Notes under the pieces: generated by a model
Databases searched by the model: none
The model's input: only the letters and a program-made list of their open reading frames with translations
Told to the model about the DNA's origin: nothing
Program-made: the position numbers and the translations under genes
Shown: one piece after another, positions 26,123 to 35,563 of the stretch
How the letters are laid out: each line of letters begins with the position of its first letter
Position numbering within the stretch: position 1 is the first letter of the stretch
Assembly (NCBI GenBank): GCA_001940725.1
Contig: MDVR01000113.1
Location: 1-38,721, forward strand
Direction of reading: 5' to 3'
Length of the DNA stretch: 38,721 bases
Source of the DNA: Candidatus Heimdallarchaeota archaeon LC_2
Lineage (GTDB): Archaea > Asgardarchaeota > Heimdallarchaeia > Heimdallarchaeales > Kariarchaeaceae

Positions 26123-29100
26123 ATGGAAAAATCAGGAGTCTCTAAAACCACCGTTTCTCTACCCACATCAGGCGGAGCGTCGTTAAGCATTGGAGAAACT
26201 TATCATACAGATTTATTAAAAGGAACCGGAAGTTACGAAATTCCACTTGATCTCCCTCCAGGAAGAACAGAATTAAATCCTATCTTGAGAATTTTGTACT
26301 CGAGTGACAGTGGATTCAGTGTCTTAGGACTGGGATGGATGATCCAAACCAGCCAAATTTCAAGAAGAACAGATATAGGTGTACCAAAATATAATGATCA
26401 AGAAGATGTTTTCGTACTAGATGGAGCTGAATTGTTAAACATTGATGGAATTCGTTTTCGATCTCGCATCGAGAAAAATTTCTCAAGGATTACCAAGACT
26501 AACAATATCTGGACAGTTAAGGATACACAGGGAACAACGTATACATATGGGGAGAATCAAACAGACAGATTATTTGACCCATACGATTCGGATAGGACAG
26601 CTGTTTGGTTCTTGTCCTCGATCCAAGATCGCAGGGGCAATCTCGTTAAATATTATTACTTTCGAGATAATAGGCAAATTAATTTTGATAGGTCTGGTCT
26701 TAGCAATGTAACATTAGGTACTGCTTCGCAGGTGTACCTTGATAGAATTGAGTATAATTTTTTGCATCTGACAACAATACCTATTCATACAATTAAATTT
26801 AATTATGATTTCTCAGGTCATAACGATCCACCACGAAATGATTTCCATACAAGCTTTCGGAACGGATTTCTCCTCATTACTGCCTGCTTATTGAGATCAA
26901 TTGATATCGAAGTGAAATTACAAGGAAATTATACTGGAAAAATAAAAGATTACCTCTTTGAATATAGTCCTGATCCTCATTCTAAATTGGAATTGCTTAC
27001 TGGTGTCAAACTCACTGGTTACGACGAGAATGGAAACGGATTATATTACCCAGCAGAAACATTTACTTATTCGAAGTTAGAGAATTTACAACCTCAGTTG
27101 GAGATTTTGGAAGGTGCACCTCAATTGGATTTTGCTGATCCAAACCTAGAAATTGTGGATATAACATTAAATTCTCTTCCAGATATCATCAGCACGCAAA
27201 CAGGGAATCACACCGTTTGGTTAAATAATAAATGGAGACATGAGAGTAATCTAGGTATTGGACAGCAAAACTTCACACCAGGTACACAAATGATTGGTAG
27301 TCCAAATTTAATCCTGAGTCAAATTGAGACTCAATTTTCGGATGTAAATGGAAGAGTAGCGGCTGATTTACTAGGTATAAGTGGATATTTAGATAATCCA
27401 GGTTATGAATTATCCTACACCGATTTAGTTCAAAATCGATTGAGCTGGGGCTCTGGAAGGAATTTTTCAAATATACCAGCTTTTAACTTTCAAGACGGAA
27501 AAGCAAGAAAAATTGATCTTACCGGCAATGGAAAAATGGATGTTTTGAGAAGTGATACCCAATTTAACCATTGGATAAACACACAAAATGGAGAATTTGT
27601 TCATACAGGACTCTCAAACAAGGTTCCCAATGTCGACTTCAGTTTAAATGAATGGAAACTTGCAGATATAAATGGCGATGGGCTTGTTGATATCGTGAGG
27701 GTTCAAAATGGTAGAATCGAAGTTTATCTGAACTTAGGCAAAGGTGAAACGCTTGATCCTATAAACGAAACATTGTTTGAGCATAAAGAGATAGTGATGG
27801 CAAATAGTCAGAATCTTCGTCAAGGGAACGTAGAATGGAATGCTTCAAGATTGTTTTTCCTGGATGTTAATGGCAATGGTTATGATGATGCGGTTTACTT
27901 ATACCCTGATAAGATTTTATGGTGGGCGAACCAAGGTGGTTTTAGTTGGGGAGATGAAATTCAAATTGACCTAATTGAAAACGGTAACCCTGTCAATTTA
28001 CCAATAAATTTAGATTCTATTAGAATATGTGATATTAACGGTTCAGGATTACCCGGCATACTATGGTCACAACCCAATGAGCCCATGAAGTATTGCAATC
28101 CTGCTAGTGATACTAAGCCTTTGTTGTTATATTCCGTTGACAACGGTATTGGTGGAAGAACTGAAATTGTTTATAGATCATCAACAATTGCAGGCGAAAA
28201 GAGAGAATCGATCACCCGCATTCCATTCGCAGTAAATGTTGTAAAAAGTGTCAAGAAAATCGATACGATTAGTGGATTAGTCCAAGAAACGAAGTATGAT
28301 TTTCTAGATGAAGAATTTGATAATTTAAGACGTGAATTTCTTGGATTTAAGGAGGTGATCATCACTGAAATTGGTGATGAGAGCTCTATTGAACAATTAA
28401 GTGAAACAACAATTACAAATATTAAATATCAATTCCATGATATTTCAGGATCCGATTTATTTGCGAAAGCACAAAATCGGGCCTCATCAGGGAAAAAGAT
28501 CAAAGAAATAGTTTCTGGATTAGATACAAGTAGACCCTATCGAATCTCTGAGTGGATATATCAAACATTAAATCCTGTAGAATATAATAATCCGAGCTCA
28601 GTTGTTTTAGGAGTAAATGGTTTATCTCCTCGAGGTAGCTCGAATAATCTATTACCTGAACCAACTGGTTCAGCATTTATGACTCACGAGTTGACATTAA
28701 TATACGATTCAAATCACGTAAATTTAGCTCAAATAAGAACAAATTCTGCAGGTGGGTCCTTAAAAATTATAGATTATAATCTAAGTAATGGCACATTCGA
28801 TAGATTTGGCAGAGTCCAAAAAATTATTGAAGCAAAAGATATTTTAGCTTCTAATATCGTAGTTTCAGATGAAAGTATACTTCTAAGTATAGATAATAGT
28901 GTTCAGAATTTAATCATTTCAAATTCTACTACATCAATTAAATTAATCGCAAAAAAGCACCTGGTTAAAGAATCCCAAATAAAGTATGCATATGACATTT
29001 CTTCTCATAAAGTTAACTTTCCTTCGCAAATAATTTCACGAGTAGAAAACAAAATTATAGAGGAGATAAGAAAATATTATGATGGGGAGTCCTATATTGG

Positions 29101-32100
29101 ACTTCCATTAGGTCGAATTACCACGGGGTTATTTGTACGAGAGGAAGTTCTTGCGTTGAGAGAAGACCAAATTAATGAAATCTATGGTGATTCACCTGTT
29201 CAAATACTAGATTTGTTATCATCAGGATATCATCGAGATAATTTAGGAAATTGCAGAATAAGGTTTCTACCACATTCACTATCTGAAAGAATTTTAAACT
29301 CAAATAATAGATTTAGATATTGGTTTAAGAGAAGATTTACTAAGATAATTAACATTTTTAGGAGAATTTTCCTAAAATGTGAGGGAAGGGGGTATTTTAT
29401 AAACCTTAAACGTTTCAACCATTTACCCTTAAACACCTCAAATACTATTTTTGGTTTAACTTATGGTTCAATGAATCAGATGGGTCGGATTACCAATTTT
29501 GATTATGATCAATATTATTTACACACAATTGAACAAATTGATCCAGCGGGTAATCGAATAATCGGTTCACCAAACTATCGAGTTTCTAAGTTGGAAACAA
29601 TCACTGATGTTAACGGAAATGTTTATACAAATAAATATGACTCTCTTGGTAGAATAGTAACCGTGATTAAACCAATTGATTCTGATGTTTCTCCAACCTT
29701 GGAATTTATATATTCTCAACCCGCAGAAATTCCGGGCTACATTAAAACTTCCACAAAAGATCAATCAATTGATAATTCTTTCAAATCTGTTGAATATAGA
29801 AATGGATGGAGTAAACGATTACAAACCCGTATTGAAACGAAAGATGTTAACAAGATCTTAGTAAGTGGAGCAGTTCAATATAATAAAAAAGGCAGTGTCG
29901 GTAAACGATATCTACCATATTTTGATAATACTTTCAGCTATAATCAGCCTCCAAGTTCCATACTAAGCTTTACAAGTTATATCAATTTTGTAAACCAAGA
30001 GGTAAAAATTTCTAATCCGAGCAGTTTTGAAGTTATTCGCGAATATGCAGGTTATTTCATTGAAGAATTTGATCGAGAAGATTTAAATCCGACATCACCA
30101 CATTATAATACTCCTACAAAAACTGTCAAGGATCCTCGAGGCAACATTAAACAAATACATCAAAGGGAAGGAGGTTCAACCACAGTTAGTTCTTACGAAT
30201 ATGATGTGGAATCTCGATTAATCAGAATTAGAGTAACTGGAGGATACAGTGGGGATATTACAATCTCTTTCACTTATGACCTGTTAGGAAGGAAATTAAA
30301 GATTAAACATGTTAATTCCAATCCAGAATTTAAGTTTTACAACCCTGCAAATCAAATTATGCAATCTGTCAATGGCAGAGGTCAAGAAGTTAATTATTAC
30401 TATGATAATGCTGACCGACTTACTCGAATTACTTATCCTAATTCTACAAACTCACCAATTGTTTACAGTTATTGTGATTTAAACGATAATTGTGATTCTG
30501 CAATGAATTTAGTTGGTAGAATTAGAGAAATTCAAGATGAACAAGGTAGAGTTGAGTTTAGTTATGATGAAAGAGGAAGATTAGAAGAACATAAACGAAT
30601 TTGGAGTGCATTTGGGGTACAAGAAACTTATTCAGTAAATTTCAAACACGATTCTGCCGATCGTTTAGACACAATGATTTATCCAGAACTCGATCTGAAT
30701 CAGCCACGTGTCAAAATTAAACATTTATTCAGTGATGGAAATCTTCTAGATAAAATTGCCGTTAATACTCCATCGGTATCTGAATCTATAATTTCCAATA
30801 TTATTTATGATGAACGGGGACAGGAAATCCAATATAATTTAGGAAATAATTTACAAACAAATCTAAAATATGATCCAATCAATTTAAATTTAGTACAGAT
30901 TGAAACCATAAATCAATCGGTAAATCCACCTCAGCATTTTCAATTTTTGCAGTATTGTTTTGATAGAGAAGATAATGTTATTGCTAAGGTTGATCATATA
31001 AAATTAAAAAGTTTTCAATACACATATGACTCATTATACCGACTAAATAGATATAAAAGTTTCAGCATTACTAATTCTGGTAACATTTCACTCGAATGTT
31101 CGGATATCCTTCACGATTTTAATACATTGTCACCCGATTTCCAACAAAATTATGCCTATGCACCCAACGGTGATTTGCTTCAATATGGTGATGTTGGAAT
31201 ATTTGAGTATTTTGAGACAGATTCAAGACCGTTAGGTAGAATAAAAACAACTAAACGGATTTATAATTTTGATGAAAACGGTTCGTTAGCAACTATACAT
31301 TCAAACACAACTCCACCAATTATTGTTGCTGAATTTGAATATAATCCTAGAAATCTATTAGAGAGGGTGGATTTACCCTCGGAAAATAAATTTATATTAT
31401 ACAAATATGATTATGATGGAGAGCGCTCTTCAAAAACGGTTTATGACCGAACTACTAACGATCTTCTATCTGAAACGAGATCCCTCGGAAGATGGGTTAC
31501 GTTTACAATGTCTAAAAATTCGGCAACTTGGGATTCAATTGAACAAATTATCTTTCATAAAGATAAGAAAACGGTTTTAATGGATAAATTAGGTAATATT
31601 ACTTCATACATCCTGCCTGATCATTTAGGAAATTCTGTATTAGTCACGGATCCCAATGCAAATACCCAGTGTTATGTATCTTATTTTCCGTTTGGACGAG
31701 AAAAAGCTTCAAGTGGCTGTAATCAATTAAAATATAGGTTTCAGGGAAAAGAATTGGATAAAGAAATAAACTTGATTAATTTTGGTACAAGATTTTATGC
31801 TCCTGAAATTGGTCGTTGGATATCTATCGATTCAAAGATATTAGAAAATCCTGAACTGTTTGTATCAAACCCACAATCCTTGAATGCGTATTCGTATAGT
31901 GTTAATAATCCAACAACTTTGATCGATCCTGTTGGAAAATCACCTGGGAAGTATGCAGGACAATATATAGATACAGGACGTATTATACATATTCCTGTAA
32001 GACAAGAAAATGGTGTTGAAGTTTTGACAGGTTTTAGGATAATTGAAGCTAAACCTGGTACTTGGCTAAGCAAAGTTACCTATGATTTTGGATGGGGTAA

Positions 32101-32689
32101 GAAATATGGAAAAGAGACAGCTTATGGAGCAAGAGATCCCTCAATAATATTCCCCCTCGAAGGTAATTTGAAAGATTTTAACCCAGAAAGTATCCATCCA
32201 GGTCAACTTTTTGCTGTGCAAAGACAATCCATTAAAATGCCTGCAATACATGTTACTGGTAAAGTACCATCTGTACAAGAAGGGTATTCGGATCAATGGG
32301 CATGGATCGGGCTTGGTGGAGCAGGAGGTGGTATATGGGTTGGTGGAGAGTCACTTACAATTCAAATCAGAAATGAGAAAACAGGAGAAGTTGGTACTTT
32401 TAGGTATGATGGTATAGGTCACACAATTGGTCCTTTACCTTTCAGTTTTTCATTTCCCTCTGATAATTGGACATCATTTTCAACACCTTCGAATATTCAC
32501 ATGAACGATTTTCAAGGTCCCGCATTACATTCATCATTCGGACTTTATTTTACTGCCGAGAAATTGACCCTTTATGGACCAAAAGAACTTGGAGGTTTGA
32601 AAGAGCCTGTAGTATTACCCTCCTTAGGGGAAGGAATCGTAATTGGGCACTCAGGATCCGCTGGAATGTTAGAGAGACATGATGATTGA
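26123..32689 (+). CDS. Fused TcB-TcC-like Rhs toxin cocoon with variable C-terminal cargo
   Basis: A 2188-residue protein. The N-terminus (~1-320) is the SpvB/TcB domain (LPTSGGASLSIGETY, GTGSYEIPL, LGLGW). FG-GAP/VCBS-like repeats follow (DLTGNGKMDV ~463, DINGDGLVDI ~515, DVNGNGYDDA ~580, DINGSGLPGI ~636), typical of the TcB beta-propeller that docks on TcA. Rhs/YD repeats run from ~1120. The Rhs core is at ~1840-1945 (YRFQGKELD, NFGTRFYAPEIGRWISID) and ends in the aspartyl motif DPVG (1935-1938), where Rhs/TcC proteins self-cleave. The ~250 residues beyond are the cargo. They open with a LysM-like segment (KPGTWLSKV...IHPGQLF), followed by a glycine-rich beta region of unknown function. ATG 26123 is preceded by GAGGTGA overlapping the upstream stop, indicating translational coupling. 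B and C are separate genes in many bacteria but fused here. Confidence 0.88.
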   Translation: MEKSGVSKTTVSLPTSGGASLSIGETYHTDLLKGTGSYEIPLDLPPGRTELNPILRILYSSDSGFSVLGLGWMIQTSQISRRTDIGVPKYNDQEDVFVLDGAELLNIDGIRFRSRIEKNFSRITKTNNIWTVKDTQGTTYTYGENQTDRLFDPYDSDRTAVWFLSSIQDRRGNLVKYYYFRDNRQINFDRSGLSNVTLGTASQVYLDRIEYNFLHLTTIPIHTIKFNYDFSGHNDPPRNDFHTSFRNGFLLITACLLRSIDIEVKLQGNYTGKIKDYLFEYSPDPHSKLELLTGVKLTGYDENGNGLYYPAETFTYSKLENLQPQLEILEGAPQLDFADPNLEIVDITLNSLPDIISTQTGNHTVWLNNKWRHESNLGIGQQNFTPGTQMIGSPNLILSQIETQFSDVNGRVAADLLGISGYLDNPGYELSYTDLVQNRLSWGSGRNFSNIPAFNFQDGKARKIDLTGNGKMDVLRSDTQFNHWINTQNGEFVHTGLSNKVPNVDFSLNEWKLADINGDGLVDIVRVQNGRIEVYLNLGKGETLDPINETLFEHKEIVMANSQNLRQGNVEWNASRLFFLDVNGNGYDDAVYLYPDKILWWANQGGFSWGDEIQIDLIENGNPVNLPINLDSIRICDINGSGLPGILWSQPNEPMKYCNPASDTKPLLLYSVDNGIGGRTEIVYRSSTIAGEKRESITRIPFAVNVVKSVKKIDTISGLVQETKYDFLDEEFDNLRREFLGFKEVIITEIGDESSIEQLSETTITNIKYQFHDISGSDLFAKAQNRASSGKKIKEIVSGLDTSRPYRISEWIYQTLNPVEYNNPSSVVLGVNGLSPRGSSNNLLPEPTGSAFMTHELTLIYDSNHVNLAQIRTNSAGGSLKIIDYNLSNGTFDRFGRVQKIIEAKDILASNIVVSDESILLSIDNSVQNLIISNSTTSIKLIAKKHLVKESQIKYAYDISSHKVNFPSQIISRVENKIIEEIRKYYDGESYIGLPLGRITTGLFVREEVLALREDQINEIYGDSPVQILDLLSSGYHRDNLGNCRIRFLPHSLSERILNSNNRFRYWFKRRFTKIINIFRRIFLKCEGRGYFINLKRFNHLPLNTSNTIFGLTYGSMNQMGRITNFDYDQYYLHTIEQIDPAGNRIIGSPNYRVSKLETITDVNGNVYTNKYDSLGRIVTVIKPIDSDVSPTLEFIYSQPAEIPGYIKTSTKDQSIDNSFKSVEYRNGWSKRLQTRIETKDVNKILVSGAVQYNKKGSVGKRYLPYFDNTFSYNQPPSSILSFTSYINFVNQEVKISNPSSFEVIREYAGYFIEEFDREDLNPTSPHYNTPTKTVKDPRGNIKQIHQREGGSTTVSSYEYDVESRLIRIRVTGGYSGDITISFTYDLLGRKLKIKHVNSNPEFKFYNPANQIMQSVNGRGQEVNYYYDNADRLTRITYPNSTNSPIVYSYCDLNDNCDSAMNLVGRIREIQDEQGRVEFSYDERGRLEEHKRIWSAFGVQETYSVNFKHDSADRLDTMIYPELDLNQPRVKIKHLFSDGNLLDKIAVNTPSVSESIISNIIYDERGQEIQYNLGNNLQTNLKYDPINLNLVQIETINQSVNPPQHFQFLQYCFDREDNVIAKVDHIKLKSFQYTYDSLYRLNRYKSFSITNSGNISLECSDILHDFNTLSPDFQQNYAYAPNGDLLQYGDVGIFEYFETDSRPLGRIKTTKRIYNFDENGSLATIHSNTTPPIIVAEFEYNPRNLLERVDLPSENKFILYKYDYDGERSSKTVYDRTTNDLLSETRSLGRWVTFTMSKNSATWDSIEQIIFHKDKKTVLMDKLGNITSYILPDHLGNSVLVTDPNANTQCYVSYFPFGREKASSGCNQLKYRFQGKELDKEINLINFGTRFYAPEIGRWISIDSKILENPELFVSNPQSLNAYSYSVNNPTTLIDPVGKSPGKYAGQYIDTGRIIHIPVRQENGVEVLTGFRIIEAKPGTWLSKVTYDFGWGKKYGKETAYGARDPSIIFPLEGNLKDFNPESIHPGQLFAVQRQSIKMPAIHVTGKVPSVQEGYSDQWAWIGLGGAGGGIWVGGESLTIQIRNEKTGEVGTFRYDGIGHTIGPLPFSFSFPSDNWTSFSTPSNIHMNDFQGPALHSSFGLYFTAEKLTLYGPKELGGLKEPVVLPSLGEGIVIGHSGSAGMLERHDD

Positions 32690-32691
32690 AA

Positions 32692-33666
32692 ATGTATGAG
32701 TTCAAATCAATGGATTATTTACAAAATCCACTTGCAGTTGTTCTAATAGAAAGCAGTCTCAGTGAGGTAAATAAGTCTTCAAAAAAAATCTCAATTTCTA
32801 ATGTAAAAAACAGAATTGGGTATTTTATATTAAAAGAGATCGAGATAAGTTTAACTAGCTCTAAATTTAAATTTGGTTATTCAACGGAAAAATTAAAATT
32901 AACCTCTAGAGAGCTTGACGAAATAATTTCTACATTCAAAATGCTTACATCTTCAGAATACTTTGAAAATTTTTTGACTTGGATATCGGAAATATTGTAT
33001 GGAAGTTCAATAGGAATGAGAAGAAGATTTGGATTTACAATTTCTGAAACATCAACAAAAGCGTACGTTGAAAATTGTTCTATGGATCAATTGACAACTG
33101 ATAATATTACAATATCATCTATTAAAGGAGAAACGAATGATAGCAATATTCTCTCTTCAAACTTAATGAATATTGGATATGGTTTAGAAATTCGCGGAAA
33201 AAATCTAGGTGCCGAAAATGTTTATTTTGCACCAATTTCCAATAAAGCTCTTGACTCTTTTCTATCTTCCATCTACTTTAATAATACTATGCCTAATAAA
33301 GTTCATAAAAGAATTATCGATTTAATTTTTGGATCACATAACCCTGTAAAAAATAAAAGAATCGTATTATCCTCCATTAATGAAGGTACTGCAAAAAATT
33401 TTACGTTGGACGTGAGGGATATTATTACCAATTTCAAGATGTTGATAATTTTAGTGGGATTTATATCCGAGTTATTGAATCTAAAAATAATTGATGAATC
33501 AATTTTATTAACAAAAAACGCAATTATGACTAGTTCGCAAAAGTTCTCTATGGAAATCGCATATATTTCAATTGATTTGTTTAATCTACCTAAGAGCATC
33601 AAGAAATATCATATTGATAATCCTAATGGCTTAATATCAGTATGGATTGCAATTAAAGGTAGATAA
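32692..33666 (+). CDS. Unrecognised protein in the Tc toxin-terpene cyclase operon
   Basis: A 324-residue protein that I cannot assign. Its ATG lies two bases past the toxin stop (an in-frame TTG at 32686 overlaps it), and its stop is four bases before the cyclase ATG, so all three are surely cotranscribed. It shows alternating helices and strands, with repeated strand-like segments (RRRFGFTISE, GYGLEIRGK...VYFAPIS, RIVLSSINEG, ISVWIAIKG). It has no signal peptide and one mildly hydrophobic helix (MLIILVGFISELL). The alternating fold and the neighbouring cyclase make an ABBA-type aromatic prenyltransferase thinkable, but I see no diagnostic motif. A chaperone or immunity-type partner of the toxin is equally open. 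A structure prediction would separate these. Confidence 0.6.
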   Translation: MYEFKSMDYLQNPLAVVLIESSLSEVNKSSKKISISNVKNRIGYFILKEIEISLTSSKFKFGYSTEKLKLTSRELDEIISTFKMLTSSEYFENFLTWISEILYGSSIGMRRRFGFTISETSTKAYVENCSMDQLTTDNITISSIKGETNDSNILSSNLMNIGYGLEIRGKNLGAENVYFAPISNKALDSFLSSIYFNNTMPNKVHKRIIDLIFGSHNPVKNKRIVLSSINEGTAKNFTLDVRDIITNFKMLIILVGFISELLNLKIIDESILLTKNAIMTSSQKFSMEIAYISIDLFNLPKSIKKYHIDNPNGLISVWIAIKGR

Positions 33667-33670
33667 TAAT

Positions 33671-35251
33671 ATGAAAGAGAAGCTCCCTGATTTTCATAAA
33701 ATAAAATCAAGTTATAAGTTTTTATTGGAAGAAACTCGTAATTGGTCCTTAGATGGAACGCAGCAATCAACCGTTTATGATACAGCTTGGGTAGCATCTT
33801 TATCGAACCGTTCCGGGGATTTATTATATCCTGAAGCATTGTACTGGATTCAAACAAATCAAAATAAAAACGGGAGCTGGGGTTTTGATGTTTCTTTTAA
33901 TTCTTTATTATCAACCCTCTCATCTATAGCTACACTACTTGAAATAGGAAAGTTAAAAAAAAACATGCATTTAGGAATAAATTTTCTAAATACCTCAATT
34001 AAGCAAGAGAATATCATTCGATCAATAGACACATCTCATGGAATTGGGATATCACTTCTATTCCACTCTTTGATAGACCGTTGTGTTAGTAATGGGGCTG
34101 AATTTGAGTTTAACTATGAATCATATGTTAAAAATTACTACTTCAAGTTATTGAAGCTAGGATTTTTAGAGCGTGAATGGTCTAATTCGCCTTTATCCTT
34201 CGTAGCAGAAATATTGCCCCTCCATCTAGATTTTTCCTTCCTAGGAGATATAAAATTAAAAGACGGTTCCATTGGATCAAATCCTTCAACAAGTGCATGG
34301 TATTTAAAATTGTTAAAGATGCAGGATCAGGGTATCAATAATAATATTACATCCTATCTTCATTATATAAAGAACAATGATAACGGCTGGCCATCATTTT
34401 CAAGCTCGGAAGTTTTCACATCTACATTTATTGGGTATATCTCCGCAAAGGTTTCTAGACAGCTATTTGCAAGTTTTCCCGCGATCTCAAGAATTATCTC
34501 TTCTAATTGGCGACATGATGGTTTAGCTTTCAATGGTAATTTTCCTTTTACTGACTCCGATGATACTTCATTAGGATTATATCTAATGGATCTTACTGAA
34601 AATAATGGGATCCCAAATGAGAGGTGGGATACTTTATTAGAGTTTAAAGGAAATGAATGTTATAATAATTACAAGTCTCGGTATTTAAATCCAACTTCCA
34701 ATAATGCAACGTACGAAAATGAGAAATCTTATTCACTAAATCTTCATATTCTTGATGCAATATTTCACTCAAAAAATTGGAAACATAAAGATGAAGAAAT
34801 AAATTTTATCCTTAGCTTTCTAGAAGACGAAATTAAATTATCCGGTTTCTCGAATGATAAATGGCATATTTCTCCTTTGTATAGTAATGTGCATGGTATC
34901 TTGAGTTTAGCAGATATCGATGAATCATTAGCTGAGAAATGTATGAGAGGTATAACTCAAAACCAAAATAAAAATGGGCTTTGGGGGAAAAATGGCACAG
35001 AACTTGAGGACACAAGTTTAGGCATTTTAGGTTTATCTTATTATAATAATGAGGTTGAAAAAATTGACATTTCAAATCTGTATGAAGCTGTTGAATATTT
35101 AGTTAGTGTTGTAAACGATAGCCATTATTATCAACTAAAAATCTGTCCTCAGTGGGTATCAAAAATTCTATATGATCCAAAGGAGATAAGGGAGATGCAT
35201 ACAATTGCAGCACTTAGTGTTTGTATTAGTGCACTGCAATCTTCAGATTGA
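33671..35251 (+). CDS. Class II diterpene cyclase (copalyl diphosphate synthase-like)
   Basis: A 526-residue protein of the size of bacterial class II diterpene cyclases. Near the N-terminus is STVYDTAWVA (residues 33-42), the family hallmark. The catalytic general-acid motif DxDD is present as DSDD at 295-298 (PFTDSDDTSLGLYL). QW-like repeats occur as NKNGSWGFD, NDNGWPSF and NKNGLWG. No class I DDxxD domain is present, so the expected reaction is protonation-initiated cyclisation of geranylgeranyl diphosphate (abundant in archaea as lipid precursor) to a bicyclic diphosphate. ATG 33671 is preferred over an in-frame TTG at 33647 that overlaps the previous gene. Last gene of the toxin operon. 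What uses its product is not evident. Confidence 0.85.
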   Translation: MKEKLPDFHKIKSSYKFLLEETRNWSLDGTQQSTVYDTAWVASLSNRSGDLLYPEALYWIQTNQNKNGSWGFDVSFNSLLSTLSSIATLLEIGKLKKNMHLGINFLNTSIKQENIIRSIDTSHGIGISLLFHSLIDRCVSNGAEFEFNYESYVKNYYFKLLKLGFLEREWSNSPLSFVAEILPLHLDFSFLGDIKLKDGSIGSNPSTSAWYLKLLKMQDQGINNNITSYLHYIKNNDNGWPSFSSSEVFTSTFIGYISAKVSRQLFASFPAISRIISSNWRHDGLAFNGNFPFTDSDDTSLGLYLMDLTENNGIPNERWDTLLEFKGNECYNNYKSRYLNPTSNNATYENEKSYSLNLHILDAIFHSKNWKHKDEEINFILSFLEDEIKLSGFSNDKWHISPLYSNVHGILSLADIDESLAEKCMRGITQNQNKNGLWGKNGTELEDTSLGILGLSYYNNEVEKIDISNLYEAVEYLVSVVNDSHYYQLKICPQWVSKILYDPKEIREMHTIAALSVCISALQSSD

Positions 35252-35432
35252 TCAATTTTACGATCGATCGATTATCATAAGTCATTGGATGATCGAGAGG
35301 CTATTCATTTAATCGGCTAGCTCAACTACAAATCTTCAATTATTGGAAATGAAAGTAGTACAAGAAATTTAAGAAATTTATTCCTCTCATCTGAAGTGTC
35401 GATATATGATTATCCCATTGATAATTCAGAAT

Positions 35433-35516
35433 CCGGACCGACGCTAATCCCTAATGAATCCAAAACCGGACCGACCTTATAAAATTGAAAACAAAAATTA
35501 TTTTATTCGGACCGTC
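35433..35516 (+). repeat. Three CGGACCG-type repeats upstream of a leaderless gene
   Basis: CCGGACCGAC occurs at 35433-35442 and 35466-35475, and CGGACCGTC at 35508-35516. The core CGGACCG is a palindrome around a central A. Spacings are 33 and 41 bp, about three and four helical turns. The last copy ends ~20 bp before the TATA box, suiting activator or repressor sites. Confidence 0.75.
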
Positions 35517-35534
35517 AAATTATTTGTATTTTTC

Positions 35535-35543
35535 TTTATATAA
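35535..35543 (+). promoter_or_regulatory. TATA box of a leaderless gene
   Basis: TTTATATAA is centred 25 nt before the ATG at 35564, so transcription should begin at the start codon. This spacing also rules out the in-frame TTG at 35546 as start. Confidence 0.6.
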
Positions 35544-35563
35544 TTTTGGCCATTATTACTAGT

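Larger units (their letters stand above)
35252..35563. other. Intergenic region with CGATCGATCGAT and three CGGACCG motifs
   Basis: No gene is seen. It holds a CGATCGATCGATTATC palindromic run (35261-35276), then three copies of a GC-rich near-palindrome (CGGACCG at 35434, 35467 and 35508) standing out from AT-rich surroundings, and a TATA box just before the next gene. Confidence 0.6.

Noticed and set aside
26123..32689. Type VI or contact-dependent Rhs effector rather than a Tc component
   Set aside because: The SpvB/TcB N-terminus, FG-GAP propeller and the adjoining TcA-like gene are specific to Tc complexes. No PAAR or signal sequence is present.
33671..35251. Squalene-hopene cyclase or oxidosqualene cyclase
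   Set aside because: At 526 residues it is shorter than triterpene cyclases (~630 or more), and it carries the YDTAWVA block typical of class II diterpene cyclases.
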